Shown piece by piece: positions 40,831 to 48,240 of a stretch of DNA of 51,100 nucleotides. The position numbers and the translations under genes are program-made. This stretch comes from DATBGO01 sp050011895 (GTDB taxonomy: Bacteria; Actinomycetota; Actinomycetes; Streptosporangiales; Streptosporangiaceae), in assembly GCA_050011895.1 (NCBI GenBank), contig JBEKIF010000031.1, forward strand, positions 1 to 51,100, given 5' to 3'. The notes under the pieces were generated by a model. That model was not told the DNA's origin and searched no databases. It was given only the letters and a program-made list of their open reading frames with translations. Every line of letters starts with the position of its first letter. Position 1 is the first letter of the stretch.

Positions 40831-42297
40831 TCACGCAAAGGCGGCGGCCAGCGGAGCCAGGCGCTGGACGTCGTCGGGGCCAGCCAGATCAGGCAGCGAG
40901 ACGAACACCGTGCGCACGCCGCGCTCGGCCAGGATCCGGTAGCGGCCGATGTGGTCATCTGGCGTGCCCGCGTGGTGGCGCCGGGCGAAGTCCGCTGCGG
41001 GCGCCCGGCCGCGGAGTGCCTCCACGATCGACCCGACATGCTCCCGGTCCCTGCCGATTATTGGCAGGTCGAGGACGGTGACGCGGACCTGGGCCGGGTC
41101 CCGCCCGGCCGCCGTGCAGTGGGACCGCAGAACGGCCAGTTTGCGGTCGAGGGCGGGCAGGTCGGATGGGAGGTTGCAGCCGTCAGCGAGCCGGGCGGCG
41201 ATGTTCAGGGTGCGCCGCTCGCCGGCCCCCCCGACGATGATCGGCACCGGCCCCGCCGGGCGCGGGTAGCAGGTCGTCTCGGGTAGCGTCACCCGCTCGC
41301 CGTGATAAGCCTTGGTCCCTGGCTGCCAGAGCGCGCGTAGCGTCTCGATGGCTGATTCCAGCTGGTCGAGCCGCTCGGATGCTGGCGGGAACGGCACGGC
41401 GAACGCGGCATGCTCGCGAGCCCACCATCCGGCCCCGATGCCGCAGAACGCGCGGCCGCCGCTCAGTGCGTCGAGGGTGGCCACGGTCTTGGCCAGGACG
41501 CCTGGCGCGCGGAGCGTGACGGGGCTCACCAGCGTCCCGAGCTGAAGGTCGGTCGGCAGGCCGGCCAGCAGCCCAAGCGTGACCCATGGCTCGGGGATCG
41601 GCTCCCAGGCGCGGCCGACCTGCGGGATCTGGATCAGGTGATCCATCAGGGCGATTCCCTCGAGGCCGGCCTGCGCGGCCGCCCCGGCGACCGCTGTCAG
41701 CCAGCCTGCCGGGTCGTCGCCCCAGCCGAACCGCGAGATCTGCAGCACGATGCCAAGCCGGGTCGGCATGCTGCGTTGCGCGGCCGCGGCCTGGCGGGTG
41801 CCCGGAGTGTGAGCCGGCTCCACGTGTGCTTCGCCGGCCTGCGCGATCACGTCCCAGGCCTCGCCGGATAGCTCCTGGGTGACCGCCCGCATCCGGTGCA
41901 GTTGCGCCTCGTGCGCGGCGGCAGGCACCGGCCTGCTACGGGCCCGGTTGCGGCGTCGGATTTCGGCTGGGTCGGCGTCGACAAGCACAGCCGCGGCGGG
42001 CAGTCCGGCGCGCCGCGCCAGGTCGAGGTAGCCGCGGCGCCGGGCGGCATCGAGCCCGAGCGTGTCGACGACGGTCGTCAGGCCGCGCCGCACCCGCGCC
42101 GCGACGATCTGGTCAAGCAGCGCGAATGCGTCGGCCGAGGCATCGAGATCGTTCTCGCCACTGCCGACGACACTCCGCAGCTGGTCGGAGGAGACCACCT
42201 CCTGGGCGCGGTACCTCGCGGCCGCCCAGGCGGACTTCCCCGACCCCGACGGCCCGACCAGCACGACCAGCGCCGGATCGGGGATGATCTGAGTCAC
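40831..42297 (-). CDS. P-loop kinase fused to F420-dependent LLM-class oxidoreductase
   Basis: The product has 488 residues. Residues 1-165 are a P-loop kinase of the polynucleotide-kinase type (AAA_33): Walker A GPSGSGKS (15-22), SSDQLRSVVGSGENDLDASADAF, TTVVDTLGLDAARR with a metal aspartate, then a basic lid NRARSRPVP. From Met177 a complete luciferase-like monooxygenase fold follows: LGIVLQISRFGWGDDPAGWLTAV, GIALMDHLIQIPQVG, GRAFCGIGAGWWAREHAAF, GPVPIIVGGAGERRTLNIAARLADGCNL. This resembles F420-dependent oxidoreductases of the TIGR03560 type. GTG 42297 is chosen as the family-like start; the frame is open further upstream only because of GC-rich repeats. The joint role of both domains is unknown. 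Confidence 0.82.
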   Translation of the reverse strand: MTQIIPDPALVVLVGPSGSGKSAWAAARYRAQEVVSSDQLRSVVGSGENDLDASADAFALLDQIVAARVRRGLTTVVDTLGLDAARRRGYLDLARRAGLPAAAVLVDADPAEIRRRNRARSRPVPAAAHEAQLHRMRAVTQELSGEAWDVIAQAGEAHVEPAHTPGTRQAAAAQRSMPTRLGIVLQISRFGWGDDPAGWLTAVAGAAAQAGLEGIALMDHLIQIPQVGRAWEPIPEPWVTLGLLAGLPTDLQLGTLVSPVTLRAPGVLAKTVATLDALSGGRAFCGIGAGWWAREHAAFAVPFPPASERLDQLESAIETLRALWQPGTKAYHGERVTLPETTCYPRPAGPVPIIVGGAGERRTLNIAARLADGCNLPSDLPALDRKLAVLRSHCTAAGRDPAQVRVTVLDLPIIGRDREHVGSIVEALRGRAPAADFARRHHAGTPDDHIGRYRILAERGVRTVFVSLPDLAGPDDVQRLAPLAAAFA

Positions 42298-42402
42298 GCG
42301 TACCAGCGTCCCAGCCGCGGCGGGCCGGCGGGACGGCGGGACGGCGCATCGGCTGCCGACCGCGCCGGGGAGCATTGGCTGCCGGCCGCCCGGGCCGGGA
42401 GG

Positions 42403-42540
42403 GATCCGCTCCCGGCCGCCCAGGCCCGGAGTGCGCATCGGCTCCCCGCTGGGCCGGGAGGGATCCGCTCCCGGCCGCCCAGGCCCGGAGTGCGCATCGG
42501 CTCCCCGCTGGGCCGGGAGGGCGGCTCGGCTCCCGGCCGC
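42403..42540. repeat. 59-bp tandem repeat, two full and one partial copy
   Basis: Unit copies at 42403-42461 and 42462-42520 are essentially identical, with a diverged shorter copy before (from ~42345) and after. It lies in the space between the divergent kinase-oxidoreductase and SRPBCC genes and would sit across both promoters. Confidence 0.8.
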
Positions 42541-42573
42541 CTGGGCCGTGGAGCTCGAGGTTACCGTGGTGTT

Positions 42574-42999
42574 ATGGCGCCAACGCTGGAAGTAGCCGCG
42601 CACGTGCTGGTACAGGCCGAGCCGGACCGGGTCTGGCAGGTGGCCATGGACTGGCAGCGCCAGCGGGACTGGATGCTGGGAACGCAGGTCAGCGGCGGCG
42701 AGGGCGTCGGCGCCGAGGTGGTGGCCAGGACCGGCATCGGCCCGATCGGGTTCGAGGACACCATGGTGATCACTGAGTGGGATCCGCCGCGCAGCTGCAT
42801 TGTCCGGCATACCGGCCGCCTGGTGCGCGGGCTGGGACTGTTCGAGGTGGCGCAGGCTGGCGACCAAAGCCAGTTCTCCTGGACCGAGCGGCTCCAGCTG
42901 CCGTTTCCGGTGCCGCTGCTGCTTCAGCAGTGGGTGCTGCTGCCGGTGGCCCGCTTCGGAATGGCCGCCTCGCTGCGCCGCTTCGCACGGCTGGTCTGA
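42574..42999 (+). CDS. SRPBCC (START/polyketide cyclase-like) family protein
   Basis: The product has 141 residues with the START/Bet v1-like pattern: VAAHVLVQAEPDRVWQVAMDWQRQRDWM at ~7-34, a series of beta strands (TQVSGGEGVGAEVVARTGIG, FEDTMVITEWDPPRSCIVRHTG), and a long C-terminal helix (QQWVLLPVARFGMAASLRRFARLV). Members bind hydrophobic ligands; no specific role can be given. ATG 42574 gives the usual N-terminus. No clear Shine-Dalgarno is visible, although GGAG lies ~22 nt upstream. It converges on the Clp-N gene with a 13-bp gap. Confidence 0.82.
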   Translation: MAPTLEVAAHVLVQAEPDRVWQVAMDWQRQRDWMLGTQVSGGEGVGAEVVARTGIGPIGFEDTMVITEWDPPRSCIVRHTGRLVRGLGLFEVAQAGDQSQFSWTERLQLPFPVPLLLQQWVLLPVARFGMAASLRRFARLV

Positions 43000-43012
43000 C
43001 CGGCCGGGCGGA

Positions 43013-43573
43013 TCAGGCGGCGGTGGTCAGCCTGGCTAGGACATCAGCGCGCAGCGATGCGGCGTCGACCCCGGCAGCGGCCAGCAGCCGCAGCGCGGTG
43101 TTCTCTTTCTGGTCGATGATCCCGATCAGCAGCTGGCCGGAGGTGATCTCCCGCTGCCCCACGCGGACCGTGCCGCGCAGCGCCAGCTGCAGCGATTTCT
43201 TGGCGTCGGCTGTCAGATGCAGGCCGCCAGGCGTCCGGCCGGTTCGCGGCGGCCGTGCCGCCCGGTCAAGCGCTCCGCGTCCGAACGCGGCCTCCGTCGC
43301 CCGGCGCACGGTGTCCAGATCGATGCCCAGCGACGCCAGGGCCTCAGCGTCAAGCGGCTTGCGGGCACCGTCCATCCCCGTCGCTACCCGGGCCCGCAGG
43401 TCGGTGAGATCCAGCCCGGCCGCGGTCAGCGCCTGACCGGCCGCCCCATGCCGCTCGTTGAGCAGGGCAAGAAGCAGATGCTCACAGCCGATAGCGTTCC
43501 CTCCGGCCCGCACCGCCTCGTCCCGCGCGAGCACCACCGCATGCCGCGCCGACACGCTGAATCGTTCGAACAT
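43013..43573 (-). CDS. Stand-alone Clp N-terminal domain protein
   Basis: This 186-residue protein holds two Clp-N repeats: FERFSVSARHAVVLARDEAVRAGGNAIGCEHLLLALL (2-38) and LTADAKKSLQLALRGTVRVGQREITSGQLLIGII (~118-151). They match the N-domain of ClpC/ClpA, but no AAA+ module follows. Such stand-alone forms may act as adaptors or competitors of ClpC; this is inference. AAGGAGAAGG precedes ATG 43573. It is 16 bp downstream of the small HTH gene and shares its operator-rich promoter. Confidence 0.88.
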   Translation of the reverse strand: MFERFSVSARHAVVLARDEAVRAGGNAIGCEHLLLALLNERHGAAGQALTAAGLDLTDLRARVATGMDGARKPLDAEALASLGIDLDTVRRATEAAFGRGALDRAARPPRTGRTPGGLHLTADAKKSLQLALRGTVRVGQREITSGQLLIGIIDQKENTALRLLAAAGVDAASLRADVLARLTTAA

Positions 43574-43589
43574 TTGACCTTCTCCTTCG

Positions 43590-43805
43590 TCAGATGGCGC
43601 GCCCTGCGTGCTTCTTGTGCACGGCCTGCTTGCTGACCCCGAGGAAGAGCGCGATCTCCTGCCAGGACCAGCCGTGTGCGCGCGCGTTATTGACCTGCAG
43701 CACTTCGAGACGCTCCGCCAGTTCGCGCAGGGCGCGCGCCGCGCGCAGTCCTTCCGCCGGATCGCTGCCGCTTGCTGCTTCGGCCAGCTGCGTACCTTCG
43801 CTCAT
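43590..43805 (-). CDS. Small helix-turn-helix protein
   Basis: The product has 71 residues, mostly helical. RELAERLEVLQVNNARAHGWSWQEIALFLGVSKQAVHKKHAG at ~27-68 contains a MarR/sigma-like helix-turn-helix (WSWQEIALFLGVSKQAVHKK). Small proteins of this type are often encoded just before Clp-N proteins in actinobacteria. ATG 43805 is chosen because the -10 hexamer of a good promoter ends only 7 nt upstream, so a longer protein to 43829 would begin upstream of the transcript start. It likely regulates its own operon through the GTTGAC boxes. Confidence 0.85.
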   Translation of the reverse strand: MSEGTQLAEAASGSDPAEGLRAARALRELAERLEVLQVNNARAHGWSWQEIALFLGVSKQAVHKKHAGRAI

Positions 43806-43812
43806 AGGTGGC

Positions 43813-43842
43813 AACATAGGTTGACGCAAGGGCAGTTGTCAA
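43813..43842 (-). promoter_or_regulatory. Housekeeping-type promoter of the HTH/Clp-N operon, probably leaderless
   Basis: On the minus strand TTGACA (43842-43837) and TATGTT (43818-43813) are separated by 18 bp. The ATG at 43805 is 7 nt after the -10 hexamer, so transcription would begin at or within a base or two of the start codon. No Shine-Dalgarno is present, consistent with a leaderless mRNA. Confidence 0.65.
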
Positions 43843-43853
43843 CCCTTGTTGAC
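43820..43853. promoter_or_regulatory. Three GTTGAC/GTCAAC half-sites over the promoter
   Basis: Half-sites are GTTGAC at 43820-43825, GTCAAC at 43838-43843 and GTTGAC at 43848-43853, in alternating orientation. The second and third make an inverted pair with a 4-bp spacer; the first and second are separated by 12 bp. They overlap the -35 and spacer of the promoter, as an operator for repression would. CAAGGG/CCCTTG arms add a second nested symmetry. Confidence 0.55.
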
Positions 43854-43863
43854 GCGCCGGGCA

Positions 43864-44049
43864 ATGGGCGGTGTGCTGGTCCGGCCCTTGCACCGGCTCC
43901 GGCCGGGTGTGCTGCTGCTTGCCGTGTGCCTGCTGCTTCAGCTCCTGACGGCGACCGCCATGCTTGTCCTCGCCATGGCACTGGCCGTGGGCATTCTCGG
44001 TTGCGGGACCAAACGCGAGCTGCGGCAGGCGGGCTGGCCAGACCGGTGA
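43864..44049 (+). CDS. Possible small membrane protein
   Basis: A 61-codon frame from ATG 43864 encodes a basic N-terminus (MGGVLVRPLHRLRPG), one long hydrophobic stretch (VLLLAVCLLLQLLTATAMLVLAMALAVGIL) and a basic tail. It is divergent from the HTH gene and could share its operator region. There is no clear ribosome site and no family resemblance, so it may be chance. Confidence 0.35.
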   Translation: MGGVLVRPLHRLRPGVLLLAVCLLLQLLTATAMLVLAMALAVGILGCGTKRELRQAGWPDR

Positions 44050-44117
44050 CCAGATCCGTCCGCATCGGGGCACGATGGTGCCTTCCGATCCGGCCTGGCG
44101 CACGTCAGGGTTATCCC

Positions 44118-44864
44118 ATGAGCAGAGCTCTCATTGTCATCGATGTCCAGGAATCTTTCCGGCAGCAGCCGGTGTGGGCGGCTATCTCCAATCCAGGCAT
44201 CGTCGAGAAGGTACGCAGGCTGGTCGCGGCCGCGAGGACAGACGGCGACCTAGTCGTCTGGGTCCTGCATGCTGAACCGGGCAGCGGCACGGTCTTCGAC
44301 CCGGCCAGCGGATACGTTCGCTTCATGGAAGGCCTGGTTCCGCAGGCGGGCGAGCCCGTCATCACCAAGACGTCGCACAACGCCTTCACCACGACAAACC
44401 TCCAGCAGCTGCTCACGACCCGGGCCATCGGTGATCTGGTGATCTGCGGGATCAGGACCGAGCAGTGCTGCGAGACGACCGCCAGGGTCGCCGCCGACCT
44501 CGGCTACGAGGTCAGCTTCGTGATCGACGCGACCGCCACATCCCCGATCGCGCATCGCGACGCGCCGGACGGACGGCCCGTGGTGGAGATCCTCGCCGAC
44601 CCCCGCACCCTGTCCACCGAGGACGTCCTGGCCCGGACCGAGTACGCGCTGGCTGGCCGGTTCGCGACGATCTGTACCGTCGCGGAGCTCGCTGAGCCTG
44701 CGGGATCCGCTGCGCCTGCGGGGTCCGCTGCGCCTGCGGGGTCCGCTGCGCCTGCGGGGTCCGCTGCGCCTGCGGGGTCCGCTGCGCCTGCAGGGTCCGC
44801 TGCGCCCGCGGCGGCTGTGATCGCCGCGTCGGCCGCACCAGGCGCGGCCGTTCCCGCGGGCTGA
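44118..44864 (+). CDS. Isochorismatase-family cysteine hydrolase with repeat tail
   Basis: This is a 248-residue protein. The catalytic triad is Asp9 (VIDVQ), Lys84 (VITKTSHNAF) and Cys117 (GIRTEQCCETT), with a cis-peptide region before the cysteine. The family includes nicotinamidases, isochorismatases and N-carbamoyl hydrolases; the substrate here is open. The catalytic domain ends near residue 194. The remaining ~50 residues are a low-complexity tail with six PAGSAA repeats. ATG 44118 is preceded by GGGTTATCCC only, so the ribosome site is weak. The next gene, a GlxA-like regulator, follows after 8 bp and may control it. Confidence 0.88.
   Translation: MSRALIVIDVQESFRQQPVWAAISNPGIVEKVRRLVAAARTDGDLVVWVLHAEPGSGTVFDPASGYVRFMEGLVPQAGEPVITKTSHNAFTTTNLQQLLTTRAIGDLVICGIRTEQCCETTARVAADLGYEVSFVIDATATSPIAHRDAPDGRPVVEILADPRTLSTEDVLARTEYALAGRFATICTVAELAEPAGSAAPAGSAAPAGSAAPAGSAAPAGSAAPAGSAAPAAAVIAASAAPGAAVPAG
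44697..44804 (+). repeat. Six in-frame 18-bp repeats encoding PAGSAA
   Basis: The unit CCTGCGGGGTCCGCTGCG is repeated six times with few changes at the 3' end of the isochorismatase gene. Each copy encodes six residues, so copy-number change keeps the frame. Confidence 0.9.
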
Positions 44865-44872
44865 TCCGTATC

Positions 44873-45799
44873 GTGGCCCGGCTCGTCTTCCTGCTCGTCC
44901 CCCAGGTGCACCTGCTGGATCTGGCCGGGCCTGCGCAGGTGTTTTCCACCGCCGCCGATCTCGGGTACAGCTACGAGCTGAGCTATGTGGCCGAGCAACC
45001 GGACGTGCTGACTGCGCAGGGCGTTTCGCTCCAGGCCAGGGTGGACTGGCCGGACCTAGGGCCGGACGATCTGATCGTCGTGCCCGGCTGGCGGGCACCG
45101 ACGCTTGCCCGAAGCGGTCCGCTCAGCGAGTCGAGCATGCGCAGGCTGTCCGACCACCACGCCAGCGGCGGAACGGTCGCTAGCGTGTGCGCGGGAGCCG
45201 AGGTGCTGGGCCGCGCCGGGCTGCTCGACGGGCGACGCTGCACCACCCACCACGATGTGCAAGACGAGCTGGCCAAGCGCTTTCCGAGGGCGACCGTCGT
45301 TCGCGACGTGCTGTACGTCGTCGACGGCCGGGTGCTGACATCGGCAGGCATCGCTAGCGGCGTCGACCTCGCGCTGCACCTGATCACCACCAGGCACGGG
45401 CCGGGTGCCGCCGCCAAGATCGCCCGCGAGATGGTCGTCTACGCCCGGCGCAACGGGGACGAACCCCAGGTGAGCGCGATGCTGCGATACCGCTCCCACC
45501 TCAGCGACACCGTCCATCAGGTCCAGGACCTGATCGACTCACGGTTCACCGAACGGATGCCGCTGGCATATCTCGCTGCGATGTCCGGGGTCAGCCAACG
45601 GACCCTGACCAGGCTGTTCGCGCAGGCGACCGGCATGACCCCGTTGCGCTATCAGCAGCTGCTGCGGGCAGAACGTGCCGAACACCTGATCGGCCACGGA
45701 GCGACGGTCCAGTCAGCCGCGCGAGCGGCCGGCTTCGAAGACGCCCGGATGCTACGCCGGCTGCGGGCCCGGGAAAATGGCCGCAGGCCTGCCAAATGA
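44873..45799 (+). CDS. GlxA-type AraC-family regulator with DJ-1/PfpI domain
   Basis: This is a 308-residue regulator. Residues ~1-185 are a DJ-1/PfpI (class I glutamine amidotransferase-like) domain, with VFLLVPQVHLLDLAGPAQVF at the start and the cysteine elbow GTVASVCAGAEVLGRAG near 100-116. Residues ~205-308 carry an AraC helix-turn-helix pair (LAYLAAMSGVSQRTLTRLFAQATGMTPLRYQQLLRAERAEHLI, then QSAARAAGFEDARMLRRL). Such proteins sense metabolites through the first domain and usually activate neighbouring catabolic genes. GTG 44873 lies 8 bp after the isochorismatase stop. The second helix-turn-helix is slightly shortened at the end. Confidence 0.88.
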   Translation: MARLVFLLVPQVHLLDLAGPAQVFSTAADLGYSYELSYVAEQPDVLTAQGVSLQARVDWPDLGPDDLIVVPGWRAPTLARSGPLSESSMRRLSDHHASGGTVASVCAGAEVLGRAGLLDGRRCTTHHDVQDELAKRFPRATVVRDVLYVVDGRVLTSAGIASGVDLALHLITTRHGPGAAAKIAREMVVYARRNGDEPQVSAMLRYRSHLSDTVHQVQDLIDSRFTERMPLAYLAAMSGVSQRTLTRLFAQATGMTPLRYQQLLRAERAEHLIGHGATVQSAARAAGFEDARMLRRLRARENGRRPAK

Positions 45800-45957
45800 A
45801 TCGCTCACGTGATGACTCGGCCGTCCGGTGCCGGCGCCACGCGGGCGCCCCGATGACAGCGATGGCAGCTATGGCGATAGCGCTGCTGTTGTTCCGCACC
45901 GATGTGCCATCGGTGCTAGTCATTTCCCGTGGGCGCCCATCGCGCCCACCGATTTCG

Positions 45958-46947
45958 CTATGACTCGTCACGACCTGTAGCTGGCGGACAGAGGAGCTCG
46001 GCGAGAGCTGACGAGCCGGGGATCCGGGCCGTGACGTCGCCGCCCAGGGCGCGCATCTCGCCTTCCGCGTGCCGGGAATGAGCAGCGAAGCACAACTCGC
46101 CCATCGGCGATCGCATGGTTCGTGCCCAGTAGCGGACGGCCACCGGCCTTAGCAGCGGGGTGTGCAGCACAGCCAGGTTGCGGGGGAGCCCGGCGAGCCC
46201 GCTCGCACGCAGGGCGGCGAAAGCCTCGGTAATGGCCTGGCACATGAGCACGAGGGTCTTACGGTCTGCCGCCAGGCGTACGGGGTCGGTCCCGCAGCGG
46301 TACAAGGCCGCGGCGATGCAGGCGACGAACGCGGCGTGATAGACGAGCCAGCCGTCCATGTCAGCCACCCGCTGAACGGCGAACCCCTGGCTGGCCAGGG
46401 CGGCTTCCAGCTGGGCCAGCCGGGGATCAGCCACGTCCTGCAGCGCAGTCGGCTGTTGCCGGATGCGTACGTAGTTGGCGGTCGTCCCGGTCATGACCCC
46501 GCCGACGCCAGGGAAACCCAGGAACACAGCGCCGGCGACACTCTTGGCGAGGGCAAGGTGGCCGCCCGGGTTGTTACCGAAGAAGACCACGGCTGGCCGT
46601 CCCGTCAGGCAGGTGAGCTCCGCGCACGCCGAGGCCAGCTGATCTCGCCGGACCGAGACAAGGACGACGTCGTAGCCGCTGGAGGCGTCGGGAACCGCGG
46701 TGGCGTCGGGAACCGCGGTGGCGTCGGGAACCGCGGTGGCGTCGGGAACCACGGTGGCGTCGGGAACCACGGTGGCATGGGCGTGGACTTGGCGCCCGTC
46801 GATCACGTCGCGGGCAGCTAGGCCGCCGGTGGCCACCTCGTCACTCCGGGACCCGTGACTCAATACTGAGACGGCGCTGCCTGCCGCCGCGAGGTGGGCG
46901 CCGTAGACGGTGCCTATCACACCCGCTCCGACGATGAGCACTCTCAT
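45958..46947 (-). CDS. Ketopantoate reductase (ApbA/PanE)-family oxidoreductase
   Basis: This is a 329-residue protein. The Rossmann motif is VLIVGAGVIGTVYGAHLAAAG (~3-23). The N-terminal domain ends with VVFFGNNPGGHLALAKSV and the C-terminal helical domain contains DGWLVYHAAFVACIAAAL. The lysine and asparagine typical of true ketopantoate reductase (KxxxN) are not evident, so it may act on another keto acid. About residues 65-90 are five VPDAT(A/V) repeats inside the Rossmann domain, which is odd. ATG 46947 is chosen as the family-like start; the frame to 46968 adds seven residues. Monocistronic. Confidence 0.8.
   Translation of the reverse strand: MRVLIVGAGVIGTVYGAHLAAAGSAVSVLSHGSRSDEVATGGLAARDVIDGRQVHAHATVVPDATVVPDATAVPDATAVPDATAVPDASSGYDVVLVSVRRDQLASACAELTCLTGRPAVVFFGNNPGGHLALAKSVAGAVFLGFPGVGGVMTGTTANYVRIRQQPTALQDVADPRLAQLEAALASQGFAVQRVADMDGWLVYHAAFVACIAAALYRCGTDPVRLAADRKTLVLMCQAITEAFAALRASGLAGLPRNLAVLHTPLLRPVAVRYWARTMRSPMGELCFAAHSRHAEGEMRALGGDVTARIPGSSALAELLCPPATGRDES
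46687..46776 (-). repeat. Five in-frame 18-bp repeats inside the reductase gene
   Basis: The plus-strand unit GTCGGGAACC(G/A)CGGTGGC is repeated five times and encodes VPDAT(A/V) on the minus strand. It lies within the dinucleotide-binding domain, between secondary-structure elements rather than in a tail. Confidence 0.9.
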
Positions 46948-47106
46948 CAAGGCCCTACCAGGATTCAAAGCACTCGCATCGACACCTTATTGACAGTGTT
47001 AACTGTCAGGTCGTTCCCGGGGTCCCCGGTAGAGGCAAAGGTCCGGCCCTCTCGCTGCGCGTTAGCAGCCATGCGGCTGCGTCGGCGTCGCCGTCTCGAG
47101 CGGCGC

Positions 47107-47601
47107 TTAGGCCGCCAGGTACAACAGGGCCACCATCAGAAAGAACCCGCCAAGCACGATTCCGACGGTCGCCACGCCGTCGCCCCGTTCGCCGGTCTCG
47201 CGGATCTGCCTGCGTGCGATGACGCCGGTGATAATGGCCGCGATCCAGGTAATTCCCGGGATGAACGCGCACACCAGGGAGGCAACGGCCAGCGTATTCA
47301 CCGGCGGCCGCGGCTGCTCCGCCGGCCAGACCGCGCGGGACCGCTCTGCTGGCCAGGCCGCCCGCGATGGCGGCAGGGCACCAAGCGGGCCGGCCGGCAG
47401 GTCGGCCGTGTACGCGGCGAGTTCCGCGTAGGTCCGCGACTGGTAGACCTGCTCGGTCCGCTCCTCGAACTCGTCCCGGCTGAGCCGTCCCTCAGCGAAT
47501 GCGGCCTTCAGGACATCGACCGCTCGTTCCCGGTCCGCATGGGAGGCACGCAAGTGGCCGTATCCGCGGCCTGCCGGATCGCGTTCAGGCTGCAACGTCA
47601 T
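47107..47601 (-). CDS. DUF1707/DUF4190 membrane protein
   Basis: The product has 164 residues. Residues ~15-70 are DUF1707: LRASHADRERAVDVLKAAFAEGRLSRDEFEERTEQVYQSRTYAELAAYTADLP. A short Pro/Trp-rich linker follows, then two membrane helices (LAVASLVCAFIPGITWIAAIITGVIA and VATVGIVLGGFFLMVALLYLAA) with the DUF4190-type GVIARRQI loop between. Function unknown; the arrangement is common in actinobacteria. ATG 47601 has GGAGAGG just upstream; the frame to 47628 adds nine residues. Confidence 0.85.
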   Translation of the reverse strand: MTLQPERDPAGRGYGHLRASHADRERAVDVLKAAFAEGRLSRDEFEERTEQVYQSRTYAELAAYTADLPAGPLGALPPSRAAWPAERSRAVWPAEQPRPPVNTLAVASLVCAFIPGITWIAAIITGVIARRQIRETGERGDGVATVGIVLGGFFLMVALLYLAA

Positions 47602-47680
47602 CGGCCTCTCCAGCACAGGTTCCGGCATCAGCCTACCGTGACGCGGGCCCGTGACCGACCTCCTTCAGGCCGCCTCTGCG

Positions 47681-47758
47681 AGCAGCCTGACCGAGCAGCC
47701 TGACCGAGCAGCCTGACCGAGCAGCCTGACCGAGCAGCCTGACCGAGCAGCCTGACCG
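47681..47758. repeat. Six perfect 13-bp tandem repeats
   Basis: AGCAGCCTGACCG is repeated six times head to tail without a mismatch. The 13-bp period would shift frame each time, so it is not a coding repeat. Confidence 0.9.
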
Positions 47759-47901
47759 AGCGGCCCGGGCCCAGCGGCCGGCCTAGGCCGCCCGGCCCTG
47801 CGGGTCCAGCCCAACGGCCCAGCGGCCCACGGGCCCCGACGGGCGGCACCCCTTCCTCGGGCCGGACGGGATGGTCCAGCGGGACCCGGGCTGACCCCTG
47901 G

Positions 47902-47985
47902 TGCTGGCAGCGTTCTGCGCTATCAGCTCTTCATAGGGGTAGGCGCCCTCCGGATAGTGGTAGTGCCACCTGTTCCAGGCGTGGC
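47902..47985 (-). pseudogene. Possible remnant of an MGH1/GH63-like glucosidase
   Basis: The minus strand reads NRWHYHYPEGAYPYEELIAQNAA. I recall a segment like this near the N-terminus of large (~880-residue) glucosidase-like proteins of actinobacteria. Nothing recognisable flanks it, so only about 25 codons would remain. The assignment is from memory and needs a search. Confidence 0.35.
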
Positions 47986-48043
47986 TGGCTGTTCCAGGCG
48001 TTGCTGGGCGGCGCGTCAAGGGATTAGTAGTACTTGATCCGGT

Positions 48044-48113
48044 ACCTATACCGGATTTGGTGGCCTTACGACCCCAGAATGTCTGCTATGTCCCCACCAA
48101 ATCCGGTATAGGT
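48044..48113. mobile_element. 70-bp MITE/REP-like inverted-repeat element, copy 2
   Basis: The 20-bp ends are perfect inverted repeats: ACCTATACCGGATTTGGTGG at 48044-48063 and its complement at 48094-48113, around a 30-bp centre. It has the same length as the copy at 15868-15937 and similar ends. No protein is encoded and no target-site duplication is obvious. It lies 60 bp upstream of the ECF41-type promoter. Confidence 0.65.
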
Positions 48114-48173
48114 GTTGGTTCGCCCTTGGCGGGAGGCCCGTTCCGGGGTGAAAATCGGTCAGCGCCTGGCGGA

Positions 48174-48200
48174 TGTCACGTTTTTGCGGCCGATGGTGTC
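48174..48200 (+). promoter_or_regulatory. ECF41-type promoter
   Basis: TGTCACG (48174-48180) and TGTC (48197-48200) are separated by 16 bp. As I recall, the ECF41 consensus is TGTCACA-N16-CGTC, so -35 and -10 each differ by one base and the spacing matches. It lies 40 bp before the carboxymuconolactone decarboxylase start, whose operon also encodes an ECF41 sigma factor. Autoregulation is the straightforward reading. Confidence 0.65.
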
Positions 48201-48240
48201 TGAGAGGGAGACAAGCGACCGAACGAGGAGGCGCACTCTC

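Larger units (their letters stand above)
47629..48240. other. Intergenic region with repeat array, gene remnant, mobile-like element and ECF41 promoter
   Basis: This 612-bp stretch contains the 13-bp repeats (47681-47758), a glycoside hydrolase-like fragment (47902-47985), the second 70-bp inverted-repeat element (48044-48113) and the promoter of the next operon (48174-48200), each listed separately. No intact gene is seen. Confidence 0.6.

Noticed and set aside
42297..42867. Longer N-terminus for the kinase-LLM protein (start at 42867)
   Set aside because: The extra frame runs through the 59-bp repeats and antisense of the SRPBCC gene; the kinase fold begins right after GTG 42297.
45591..45971. 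126-codon minus-strand frame after the GlxA-like gene
   Set aside because: Mostly antisense to the AraC domain, with no family resemblance; the non-overlapping part (45800-45957) shows nothing.
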